Assembly: GCA_037176905.1 (NCBI GenBank)
Contig: JBBBWG010033485.1
Location: 1 to 39,706, forward strand
Reading direction: 5' to 3'
Source: Azolla pinnata
Lineage: Eukaryota > Streptophyta > Polypodiopsida > Salviniales > Salviniaceae
DNA length: 39,706 bases
Shown piece by piece: positions 31,800 to 39,706 of this stretch (position 1 is its first letter; the number at the start of each line of letters is the position of its first letter). The notes under the pieces were generated by a model. The model searched no databases. It worked only from the letters and a program-made list of their open reading frames with translations, and had not been told where the DNA came from. Made by a program: the position numbers and the translations under genes.

Positions 31800-33803
31800 T
31801 TAACCTCCTTCACCGTCGCTACGCTTCCCTTCTTCGAGCGCGTACACGCTCGACAACAAGGCGTACGCGGCCTCCTTCCGCGGCTCCAGCTGGACGATGG
31901 ATGCGATGGCGCGTTCGGCGACGGCGACGTCGCCGTGAAATCGGCACGAGCTTAGAACCACCATCCACGCCGACAGGGACGATTCGATGGGAAGCGCTTG
32001 CAGCAGCCCGGCGGCTGCTTCGAGGCGACCGGATCTCGCGAGGATATCGACGATGCAAGCGCGATGCTCTGCGTTTGGGGCGATTCCGTGGAGGGGGGTC
32101 ATGGAGCGGAAATGGCAGCAGCCGTGGGGCACGAGCCCGGCGTGGTTGCAAGCCGAAAGAACGGCGAGGATGGTGGCGCGATCCGCCGCCGCGGAATCCG
32201 CTTGCGCCATGGCCTCGAACGAGGCGAGAGCTCGCGGCGCGTCGCCATCGTGCGCGAACCCGTCGATCATCGCGTTCCACGCGGCGGTGTCGGGATCGGG
32301 GATCTGGTCGAACGCGGCACGGGCATCCTGCATTCTGCCGCATTTCGCGTACATGCCGACGAGAGCGCTGGCGACATACAGGTCGGACTCGTAGCCATGG
32401 CTCGCGATGCAGGCATGGGCCGACGATCCCGAATCGGGAGCGGCGAGGGGCGCGATCGCGTTGAGCAAGCTCACGAGCGTCGCCTGGCTGGGCTCCACGG
32501 CGGCCTCCATCTCGCAGAAGACCTTCAGCGCCTCCCTCGCATCGCCGCGCCTCTCGTGCCCAGCCATGAGCGCGGTCCAGGAGACGGCGTCCTTGGTTCG
32601 GAGCGCATCGAAGGCGCGGCGGGAGCCGCGCGAGTCGCCGCACCTGGCGTACATGTCGACGAGGGCGCTCCCCGCGCAGGGGTCGCGGAAGATCCCGCGC
32701 GAGCAGAACCGGGCGTGGATTCTGCGGCCGTGCTCCAGCATCGCGGGGCTCGCGCACGCGCCGAGCAGGGCGAGAACGACGACCCCGTCGGCCGGCACGC
32801 CCTCGGTCAACATCTGCTGAAACAAGCCGAGAGCATCGTCGGGCCCGCCGCCGCATCTGCGATCCGAGCTCCCCGACACGATCGATGTCCACAAGACCAC
32901 ATCGCGCTCCTCCGCGTCCTCGAACACCTTCTTGGCATCGTCGATGCGCCCGAACTTGCAAGCGTACACCTCCGCGAGGGCGCCCGCGACGATCGCATCG
33001 CGCTCCAATCCTCGCACCACCGCCAGGTTGTGCACCTTCCTTGCCCCGTCCCGCAACCGCATCGGCGGCCCGCAGGCCCTCAGTGCGCATACCAGCGTGC
33101 TCCGATCCGGCGCCGCGCTCGCTTCCCCCCCCCTTAACATCGCCGAGAGCAGCTCCATGGCTTCTTCGGCGTGCCCTCCCTTCGCGTAGCCTGCGATCAT
33201 CGCATTCCACGACACCGCATCTCTCGCGCGCATCCGCGAGAAGACTTCTCTCGCCTCCGCCAAGCTGCCGCATTTCGCGTACATGTTCACAAGATTGTTG
33301 TGCAAGTAGGAGTTGGGCCCAACGCCGCCGCCGCCGCCCTTCTTCGTCACGACGCCGTGTACTTTCCTCCCTTCTTCCAGAGCTCCCATGCCGGAGCAAA
33401 GCAGCAACACCTCTGCGATCAGACCCGAGCCTATCTCCACCCCTCCTTGGACCATGCTCATGAGCCCATCCATGGCATCCTTCAGGCGCTTTTGCTTACA
33501 CATTCCCCAGATTTCCATGTGAGCTGCTCGGGCCGCATTCGCATCGGCATCTTGGAGACCTTCTTGATGGGCAGGATTCGCAAGGCTTCCATGGCTCGCC
33601 GCTGGTGTCGATGGTGCACAGGAGGCAGAGAGCGGTCTTACACAACACCCGCCCAGCATACATGATGGCCACGGAATGCCCACATTGCCTCTAAGGCAAG
33701 CAAAACCCAAATGCCCAAAATCGGGCCTTGATACCTGAAAACTCTGGGAATGTGATCTTTTCTGCATAGGCCAGCGCCTGAAGTGCTGCTGCCTGCTAAC
33801 CAT
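31800..33803 (-). CDS. PLS-class pentatricopeptide repeat protein, intronless, ends in E1 motif
   Basis: A single exon encodes 667 residues starting at ATG 33801-33803. Residues 1-95 are Arg/Ser/Pro-rich and likely an organelle transit peptide. PPR motifs run from about 96 to 610, with typical P/L/S phrases: LHNNLVNMYAKCGSLAEARE (168 on), DAVSWNAMIAGYAKGG, DVVLWTSIVSG, GSALVDMYARCGD, DAVSWTALMAGHERRGDARE, VASALVGMYAKCGRMQDARA and DTAAWNAMIDGFAHDGD. The C-terminus has an E1-like segment (SAWMVVLSSCRFHGDVAVAE, LEPRKEAAYALLSSVYA) and then stops, with no E+ or DYW domain. Family role: sequence-specific RNA binding in mitochondria or plastids, often C-to-U editing with partner DYW proteins. GC content is far above that of the flanks. 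Long plus- and minus-strand frames overlapping it are shadows. Confidence 0.93.
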   Translation of the reverse strand: MVSRQQHFRRWPMQKRSHSQSFQVSRPDFGHLGFACLRGNVGIPWPSCMLGGCCVRPLSASCAPSTPAASHGSLANPAHQEGLQDADANAARAAHMEIWGMCKQKRLKDAMDGLMSMVQGGVEIGSGLIAEVLLLCSGMGALEEGRKVHGVVTKKGGGGGVGPNSYLHNNLVNMYAKCGSLAEAREVFSRMRARDAVSWNAMIAGYAKGGHAEEAMELLSAMLRGGEASAAPDRSTLVCALRACGPPMRLRDGARKVHNLAVVRGLERDAIVAGALAEVYACKFGRIDDAKKVFEDAEERDVVLWTSIVSGSSDRRCGGGPDDALGLFQQMLTEGVPADGVVVLALLGACASPAMLEHGRRIHARFCSRGIFRDPCAGSALVDMYARCGDSRGSRRAFDALRTKDAVSWTALMAGHERRGDAREALKVFCEMEAAVEPSQATLVSLLNAIAPLAAPDSGSSAHACIASHGYESDLYVASALVGMYAKCGRMQDARAAFDQIPDPDTAAWNAMIDGFAHDGDAPRALASFEAMAQADSAAADRATILAVLSACNHAGLVPHGCCHFRSMTPLHGIAPNAEHRACIVDILARSGRLEAAAGLLQALPIESSLSAWMVVLSSCRFHGDVAVAERAIASIVQLEPRKEAAYALLSSVYALEEGKRSDGEGG

Positions 33804-34310
33804 GGATCAATCTAGTGGAGATTCGATCTCCTTTACAATCATACAAGAAGCTCTATAACAGTATTCGCATCGGTGTTCTGGATACCTGCTTGATATGTAG
33901 GATTTACGGGGCTTCCATGGCGTCCCATCGGAGTGAGTGACACACCAGAGACAAATACTGACCACAAATGATGACCATATAGTGCCCATATAGCATCTGA
34001 GGCAAGAACCCAAATGCCCCAAACTCGCGCATCGATTACCTTGAAGCTCTGAACATTGCAGTCCTCTCTGCATAGACCAGCCCCCTGATGAAAGGTGCTG
34101 TCTGATTACCATAGACCAATCTACGGAAATCCAATGTATCCTTTACAAGCATCAAGACCATATGAGAAGCTCTGACAGTACTTTGAAGCAGTAGTTTCGT
34201 TTGATGCCTTCTTGTATGATGGGTAGGATTTAGGAGGCTTCTTCCATGGATTTTAGGTGATGTCCGTGTAATGCCCACATAGCATCAGAGGCAAGACCCT
34301 AAAACGCCCA
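33520..34310 (-). repeat. three-copy tandem duplication of the PPR leader region, about 320-bp period
   Basis: The segment encoding the PPR N-terminus (about 33520-33803) is repeated upstream at about 33840-34115 and partly at 34125-34310. Plus-strand landmarks in each copy include AGGATT then GGCTTCCATGG (near 33571, 33899, 34225), AATGCCCACAT or GTGCCCATAT, GAGGCAAGA then CCAAATGCCC, and TCTGCATAGNCCAGC (33760, 34067). Upstream copies are interrupted by stops relative to the PPR frame. Confidence 0.8.
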
Positions 34311-34459
34311 ATTTTGGAGACTCAGTACTCCATCGGGAAGCAGGTTCGTTCAAGCTACAAACATCTAGCAAATCATCAAGAGTCAGTGCAAGAAAATGTA
34401 AGGGGTCTGCTTGATCTTCTCAACACGAATCATGGCAATTCTGTTTGCCCACACGAATC

Positions 34460-34740
34460 ATATATTACTCAAAACTCGGTGTTTTGCCAACCACATGATC
34501 TGCCAAAAGTACAGGAAATCTTTAGGTGGATTGCAGTAAGAGATTCTATGTGATGTTTTATCCACCCAAATGTAGAAAGCTGTGTACATTATTAGATGCC
34601 GCAACTTGGAATTTGGATTCAATGATCAAGTGTGTGAAGGAGTATGTAGGCAACGGATATGGAGTCCATGAGCAATGCCTATTAATAAATGAGGTGAGAG
34701 CTACTTATAGTCTTGCTTCACACCCGTTGATTCCATCATG
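34460..34740 (+). pseudogene. possible degraded PPR fragment
   Basis: Conceptual translation on the plus strand gives pieces like PPR motifs in successive frames: VQEIFRWIAVRDSM, then ATWNLDSMIK, then YVGNGYG and INEVRATYS. These resemble the F-RDxxSWN-MI--Y--NG--EAL order of a P/L/S motif but with stops and shifts between them. It is opposite in strand to the intact PPR gene. Short length makes this tentative. Confidence 0.3.
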
Positions 34741-35633
34741 CTGCAATGTGATGTCTCAGCTTGCTTTGGCTTCTTGTAAAAAGAACTCATACCATATAAT
34801 GTAGTGACGGAACAGCAAATCGCTCAAAAATGCTGATTGAACTGGCGAAGTATAAGACGCTGTGGTTAGAATGCTGATGTTGCTTGCATGTTTTACGTAG
34901 TTAGTTCCTAGTTTTAGTCCCTCATCAACGTCTTCATCATCCATGATGTTGTGACATTGTCAATGGCCTTCTGTTCAGAGTTCTTCCTAGTTCCTTTATC
35001 CTGTGAAGTCATAACATAATTATGCTTTCTCAATCTTGGCACATCTTCCCGAAAACATCAACGCTAATGCTAAAAATGTTCCCACTATTACTTGACCCAA
35101 ATATATTGTATGAGCGCAATGCCCCAATCAAAAAGGGCTAGGTTATTTGAAAATCTTTCTGCTTTGCTCTTAAATTTAATCTGATTTCAGACAGAAATCA
35201 CTTGCATTCATCAACCAAAGCCAAAGTATTGATTACGTATAACTACTCGACCTCTGATGCAGGGTGGTTGGAATTACTTGGAAGCGTTCTTACCATCCTC
35301 AACCAGAGTAATCAAAAACCCTTGACAACCTCCTAAACAACCAACAAAGCACACAACAACAATGAAGAAGAAATGCTCTAAACAAGCACTAAACATGTTT
35401 TTGACGTTACACAAGAGAACTGGAGGAAGTGTTAGGGTTTTGTCGATCTTGGCACATGGAAAAACAATTGCAATAGAAAAAATTGCAAACATTGATATGA
35501 ACATGAAAATCATTTCAAAGTTCAAAGAAAAACCATGGAGTTTTGAAAGAATGTGATTGTTATTTGGTTTCTTATGTTATATAAGAGGCTTGGCGTGCAT
35601 TATTACAAATAATCTTAATTTTTTTGCTTTAGT
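34740..35633. other. intergenic, no gene seen
   Basis: No supportable gene. A 64-codon plus-strand frame starts at ATG 35362 and is Lys-rich; it has no recognisable domain and may be chance or an old remnant. Confidence 0.45.
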
Positions 35634-36940
35634 TTAGAGCTCATTCTTCGACTCTTTAGCTTTCCGCATATTTTCAATCACTACCTCCAGTGGAGGATCA
35701 CCTGGACGCCTAAAAGCCTGTTGCCCAAGTTTGAATTCATAAGCTTCTGGCTGATCGAGTATAAAATCTTTGACCTGCACAAATATACGGCAAGAATTAT
35801 GAACAGATGGCATGCTTCGTTTGTCTTTATTGTCTTTCACCTTCGTTGGATTTATTTCAATTGAAGAGCTCATTAGGTGTTTAAGTTTTCCAAAAATTTC
35901 AAACAGAAGTTAAAGATAGGTCAATCGTGGCTAAAGTCAAATAGACTATTGCGTTGAGATATCCGTCTGTCAAATTTTACCTCGCTCACACTTTGGCCAT
36001 CCTCAATGATGAACATGATGGTACTAAGATCAACCGCCATTATTTTGGCACTGATTGATCCGCTTCTCAAGAGATCAACCCATTTCTTGGAGATGGCCAT
36101 TACGTCATCCTGTGGTACAAACTCAATTGCTTAATCCAAATGCAAACTCCACAGTTTCATCAAAGTGCAAACTAGACTATCAAAGCCAAAACACTAGCAT
36201 GAAAAAACAAACTGCAAAATATCAAATATCCCAATGGTTTAACTAGATAAACAAAACTAGAAAACAGTGCTGCACTTCTTCCTCGTGTGATCTCCTTTCC
36301 GATATAGCCGGATACATTCTTAACCTGGCATCAAATCATACTACAGATGGATTTTCACGTGAAAGGTTAACATGAATGTCATACATTCCGTAATTAGTGG
36401 CCTAAAAATACGACCATTGTGTTTGTTGCACGGCAAACAACCGACCAAACTCTCGAGATGGATTCCCATATGAAAAGTGTTACATAAATAACATACATCT
36501 CTAAGTTAACGGCCTTGAAAAACCCCATTGTGCTGTATATAGCAAACACAAATGATAGTTTGGACCCTAAACCTTGAGCTGTAAACGGAAGATATTGCAA
36601 GTGAAGGAAAGCCAGATTGAGATGCAGGTCCTACCTTGGTGCGAGATACACCCAAACGGAGCTTGACGAAACCCATTGCAGTACCCATCTGACGCTTGAG
36701 CATTTCTTCTTGGATCTTAGAAGGATCGAGCTTTGAGAAATCGGGAGGGGGGTCGAAAGGAGGGGGTGGCTTTTTCTTGGGTTTACCCCAAGCTTTCCAC
36801 TCCTCATCCTCTTCATTGTCCACCACATCGTCGAGATCATCGGGAATGTGAATCTTCTTTGCAAATACGGAAGGTGACCAGAAGCTCCTTGCAACCAGTA
36901 GTGCAGCTACCAAGAGCGTGATGAGAGTTTGCTTCTGCAT
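35634..36940 (-). CDS. MESD-like ER chaperone (LDLR-chaperone MESD family), 3 exons
   Basis: Exons in transcript order are 36940-36635, 36109-35981 and 35774-35634, all joined in phase 0, giving 191 residues. Residues 1-27 form a signal peptide (hydrophobic TLLVAALLVA core). An acidic linker (DDLDDVVDNEEDEE) is followed by a Pro-rich patch and the family hallmark DFSKLDPSK (67-75). The core domain continues with MGFVKLRLGVS, KKWVDLLRSG, IMFIIEDGQS and VKDFILDQPEAYEFKLGQ. The protein ends KNEL, resembling the KDEL-type ER-retrieval signal. In animals MESD assists folding of beta-propeller/EGF modules of LRP5/6 receptors in the ER. Plants lack those receptors, so the client is unknown. An upstream acceptor (CATAG|GTCC at 36958) suggests a 5' UTR intron, with a leader exon possibly near 37533-37650. 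Confidence 0.88.
36330..36560. repeat. about 115-bp duplication within MESD intron 1
   Basis: Two diverged copies share GATGGATT(T/C)(T/C)CA, TACAT, CATAC followed by GGCCT, AAAA and CCATTGTG, then GCAAACA. The two copies lie side by side inside the first intron. Confidence 0.6.
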
Positions 36941-36959
36941 CGGAGAGGCTAGATGGACC

Positions 36960-37380
36960 TATGTAGAGCATAAATTAGAGCTTGAACTTTCACAAGAAGA
37001 ACACCCAAAATACACAATATCGAGACGCATTCATATGCATGTGTGTTTGTCTCTCTGACTCTGCATGCATATATGTCTGCATTGTACAACACACAAGATG
37101 TAGATTTTCCAAAATGCATATATAGGCGCGTATCACAACCAAATTTGCACAATAATCCTCAGACAACCAAGAAAAAGTTTGCATGAGACAACAGACAAAG
37201 GATGTAACTAGATTTTCCCCAGATGCAGTTCATACCCAGCGGAGATTCTATGTGTGTGTATACATGTATAGACGCATATCATGAACCAAATTTGCACAAC
37301 AAACCTCAGAGAAGCTAGAAGAAATCTGCATTATACAACCGACAAAGATGTAGATGTTCCCAAATGCCATCGGAAGGTCC
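36960..37380. repeat. about 150-bp degenerate repeat upstream of MESD
   Basis: Two to three copies share GCATAT(A/C)(T/A) with CAACCAAATTTGCACAA, CCTCAGA, GACAAAG, GATGTAGAT and TTCCCAAATGC. The array overlaps the presumed 5' intron or promoter of the MESD-like gene. Confidence 0.65.
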
Positions 37381-37407
37381 ATAAGACCTCTCACAGGAGC
37401 TCGGCTC

Positions 37408-37637
37408 CTCCTCCCTCTCTCCCTCTCTCTCTCTCTCCCTCTCTCTGTCTCTTTCACATAAATACACGCTCTCTTTCTCGCTCTCAGAATTAACACAGAT
37501 GGAGAAAAGAAACTCCAAGAGGAGACCCATACCATGGATTCATCTGGTGCTGGCGAGTTCAAGGGAGCTCTGATCCTTGCTGTCGTCACTGAGAGATCCT
37601 CTTCTTCTTCTTCTTCTTCTTCTTCTTCTTCTTCTTC
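37408..37637. repeat. (CT)n and (CTT)n microsatellites upstream of MESD
   Basis: CT-rich tract at about 37408-37452 and a clean CTT tract at about 37597-37637. In the sense of the MESD-like gene the latter reads GAA, and a minus-strand ATG at 37644-37646 would open a poly-Glu frame that I regard as probably non-coding or leader. Confidence 0.85.
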
Positions 37638-37676
37638 ATGCACCATGCACACGCAAGGTCCTCTTGAGGATTTCTG

Positions 37677-39540
37677 AAAGCAAAAGAAACGCAGAAGAAA
37701 AACTTTGGGAAATAATCGCCCACAAACCTTTTTTCTTCAAAAAAAACATCACTAAATATTAAAACCATATAGATTTGGTTCAATCTCAAAACTCGAAACT
37801 CAGACTTTGGTATTCCTCAAGATTTTTGTAAGCAAAAGAAAAACAAAATCTTTTCACCGAGTATCAGAACCATATGGATCTGGTTCAATCTCAAATCTTA
37901 AATCTCGGACTTTGGTATTCCTCAAGATTTTCATAAGCAAAAGAAAAACAAAATCTTTTCACCAAGTATCAAAACCATATGGATCTGGTTCAATCTCAAA
38001 TCTTAAATCTCGGACTTTGGTATTCCTCAATATTTTCGTAAGCAAAAGAAAATCAAAATCTTTTCACCGAGTATCAAAACCATATGGATCTGGTTCAATC
38101 TCAAATCTTAAATCTCAGACTTTGGTATTCCTCAATATTTTCGTAAGCAAAAGAAAAACAAAATCTTTTCACCAAGTATCAAAACCATACGGATCTGGTT
38201 CAATCTCAAATCTTAAATCTCAGACTTTGGTATTCCTCAAGATTTTTGTAAGCAAAAGAAAAACAAAATCTTTTCACCGAGTATCAAAACCATATGGATC
38301 TGGTTCAATCTCAAATCTTAAATCTCGGACTTTGGTATTCCTCAAGATTTTCGTAAGCAAAAGAAAAACAAAATCTTTTCACCGAGTATCAAAACCATAT
38401 GGATCTTGTTCAATCTCAAATCTTAAATCTCAGACTTTGGTATTCCTCAAGATTTTCGTAAGCAAAAGAAAAACAAAATCTTTTCACCGAGTATCAAAAC
38501 CATATGGATTTGGTTCAATCTCAAATCTTAAATCTCGGACTTTGGTATTCCTCAAGATTTTTGTAAGCAAAAGAAAAACAAAATCTTTTCACCGAGTATC
38601 AAAACCATATGGATCTGGTTCAATCTTAAATCTTACATCTCTGACTTTGGTATTCCTCAAGATTTTTGTAAGCAAAAGAAAAACAAAATCTTTTCACCAA
38701 GTATCAAAACAATATGGATCTGGTTCAATCTCAAACCTTACATCTCAGACTTTGGTATTCCTCAAGATTTTTATAAGCAAAAGAAAAACAAAATCTTTTC
38801 ACCAAGTATCCAAACAATATGGATCTGGTTCAATCTCAAACCTTACATCTCAGACTTTGGTATTCCTCAAGATTTTTGTAAGCAAAAGAAAAGCAAAATC
38901 TTTTCACCAAGTATCAAAACAATATGGATCTGGTTCAATCTCAAACCCAGACTCGTTGCATTCCTCGAGATTTTTGTAAGCAAAAGAAAAGCAGTAGAAA
39001 AACTTGGGAAAAAATTGTCCACAAACTTTCTTTTTCCCAAAAAAAAAACAAAATCTTTTCACTGAATATCGAAACCATATGGATTTGGTTCAGTCTCAAA
39101 TCTTAAATCTCAGACTCTTGGTATTCCTCGAGAGTTTTGTAAGCAAAAGAAAAGCAGTAGAAAAACTTGGGAAAAAATCACCCACAAAATTTTTTTTCCA
39201 AAAAAAAAACAAAACCTTTTCGCTGATATGGATTTGGTTCAATCTCAAACTGTAAATCTCAGACTCTTTGTATTCCTCAAGATTTTTGTAAGCAAAAGAA
39301 AATAAATAGAAAAACTTGGGAAAAAATCACCCACAAACTTTCTTTTTCCAAAAAAAAACGAAATCTTTTCGCTGAATATCGAAACCATATGGATTTGGTT
39401 CAGTCTCAAATCTTAAATCTCGTACTCTTGGTATTCCTCAAGATTTTGGTAAGCAAAAGAAAAGCAATAGAAAAACTTGGGAGAAATCGCCCACAAACTT
39501 TTTTTTCCAAAAGAAAAACTAAATCTCTAGATTTGGTTCA
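37677..39540. repeat. satellite array: eleven 105-bp units flanked by about 165-bp units
   Basis: The central part (about 37807-38950) holds eleven units of 105 bp: TTTGGTATTCCTCAAGATTT, TTGTAAGCAAAAGAAAAACA, AAATCTTTTCACCGAGTATC, AAAACCATATGGATCTGGTT, CAATCTCAAATCTTAAATCT. Flanking units on both sides (37677-37806 and about 38950-39540, four or more) carry an extra 55-60 bp (GCAGTAGAAAAACTTGGG, CCACAAACTTT and an A-tract). Because 105 is a multiple of three, one frame stays open for 390 codons, but it starts at TTG and contains no internal Met. Confidence 0.95.
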
Positions 39541-39706
39541 ATCTCAAATCTTAATATAGTATTCCACAACATCTTGCAATAATATCCGACCAAAGTTTTT
39601 TCTATTTCGTTTACAAAAATTTCAGGACTTTGTCACGGTCGGAGCTCGTCGACAAGGATTGACTTGGAAGACACGAATACGACCAGAAGAAAACCAGATA
39701 AGAACA
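39541..39706. other. flank after satellite, nothing recognised
   Basis: The repeat ends near 39540. The remaining sequence shows no gene or repeat I can support. Confidence 0.5.

Noticed and set aside
31819-33399. 526-codon minus-strand frame, and long plus-strand frames (for example 31998-33137), across the PPR gene
   Set aside because: These are GC-driven shadows. Only the 667-residue frame shows PPR motifs; the others are Arg/Ala-rich with no domain.
35362-35556. 64-codon Lys-rich plus-strand frame with a proper ATG
   Set aside because: No domain, no conserved composition and no nearby promoter evidence. Chance frames of this size are expected in 40 kb.
37807-38979. 390-codon open frame made of 35-residue repeats
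   Set aside because: It begins at TTG, contains no internal Met, has no plausible promoter or splice context, and exists because the 105-bp satellite unit is a multiple of three with no stop. Treated as satellite DNA, not a gene.

Overview
This window is nuclear DNA of a land plant. It has GT-AG introns of roughly 0.1 to 1.5 kb, a Phi-class glutathione transferase, an intronless PLS-type pentatricopeptide repeat protein, CCCTAAA telomere-type motifs and a eukaryotic tRNA-Arg gene. I cannot place the species. Short introns, abundant GAA/CTT microsatellites and a very GC-rich PPR gene in an AT-rich setting are only weak lineage hints. A 100-N assembly gap lies at 19277-19376.

Layout. 1-2387: low-complexity and tandem-repeat flank with no gene I can support. 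2388-10556: two universal stress protein (USP) genes, head to head, with the same four-exon architecture (middle exons of 104 and 119 nt in both); about 2 kb of GAA/CTT microsatellite and a 55-bp tandem array separate their starts. 10557-13010: gene-poor, with an LTR-like promoter remnant and a 160-bp array rich in TACGTA/GTAC palindromes. 13011-16188: a gene of unknown function whose NLS-bearing first coding exon is duplicated in tandem. 17183-18975: a Phi-class GST. 18030-21040: a repeat family that appears once in GST intron 2 and again downstream, where one sub-unit is amplified into a 1.7-kb array. 21723-21795: tRNA-Arg(ACG). 22266-23436: an array carrying CCCTAAA motifs, ending in an inverted repeat. 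23530-30330: an 11-exon prolyl-oligopeptidase/oligopeptidase B family serine peptidase. 31800-33803 (minus): the PPR gene, whose 5' coding leader belongs to a three-copy tandem duplication. 35634-36940 (minus): a plant homologue of the ER chaperone MESD. 37677-39540: a 105-bp/165-bp satellite.

The genes do not form an obvious pathway. The USP pair and GST fit a stress/detoxification theme, but that may be coincidence. The strongest pattern is structural: nearly every intron or intergenic space holds its own unrelated tandem array. In several places the array overlaps functional sequence: a copied splice donor, a copied first exon, a copied PPR leader, and a Lys-rich insert beside a GAA repeat.

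All exon boundaries were read by eye from GT/GC-AG sites, reading phase and family similarity. No alignment or database search was run.
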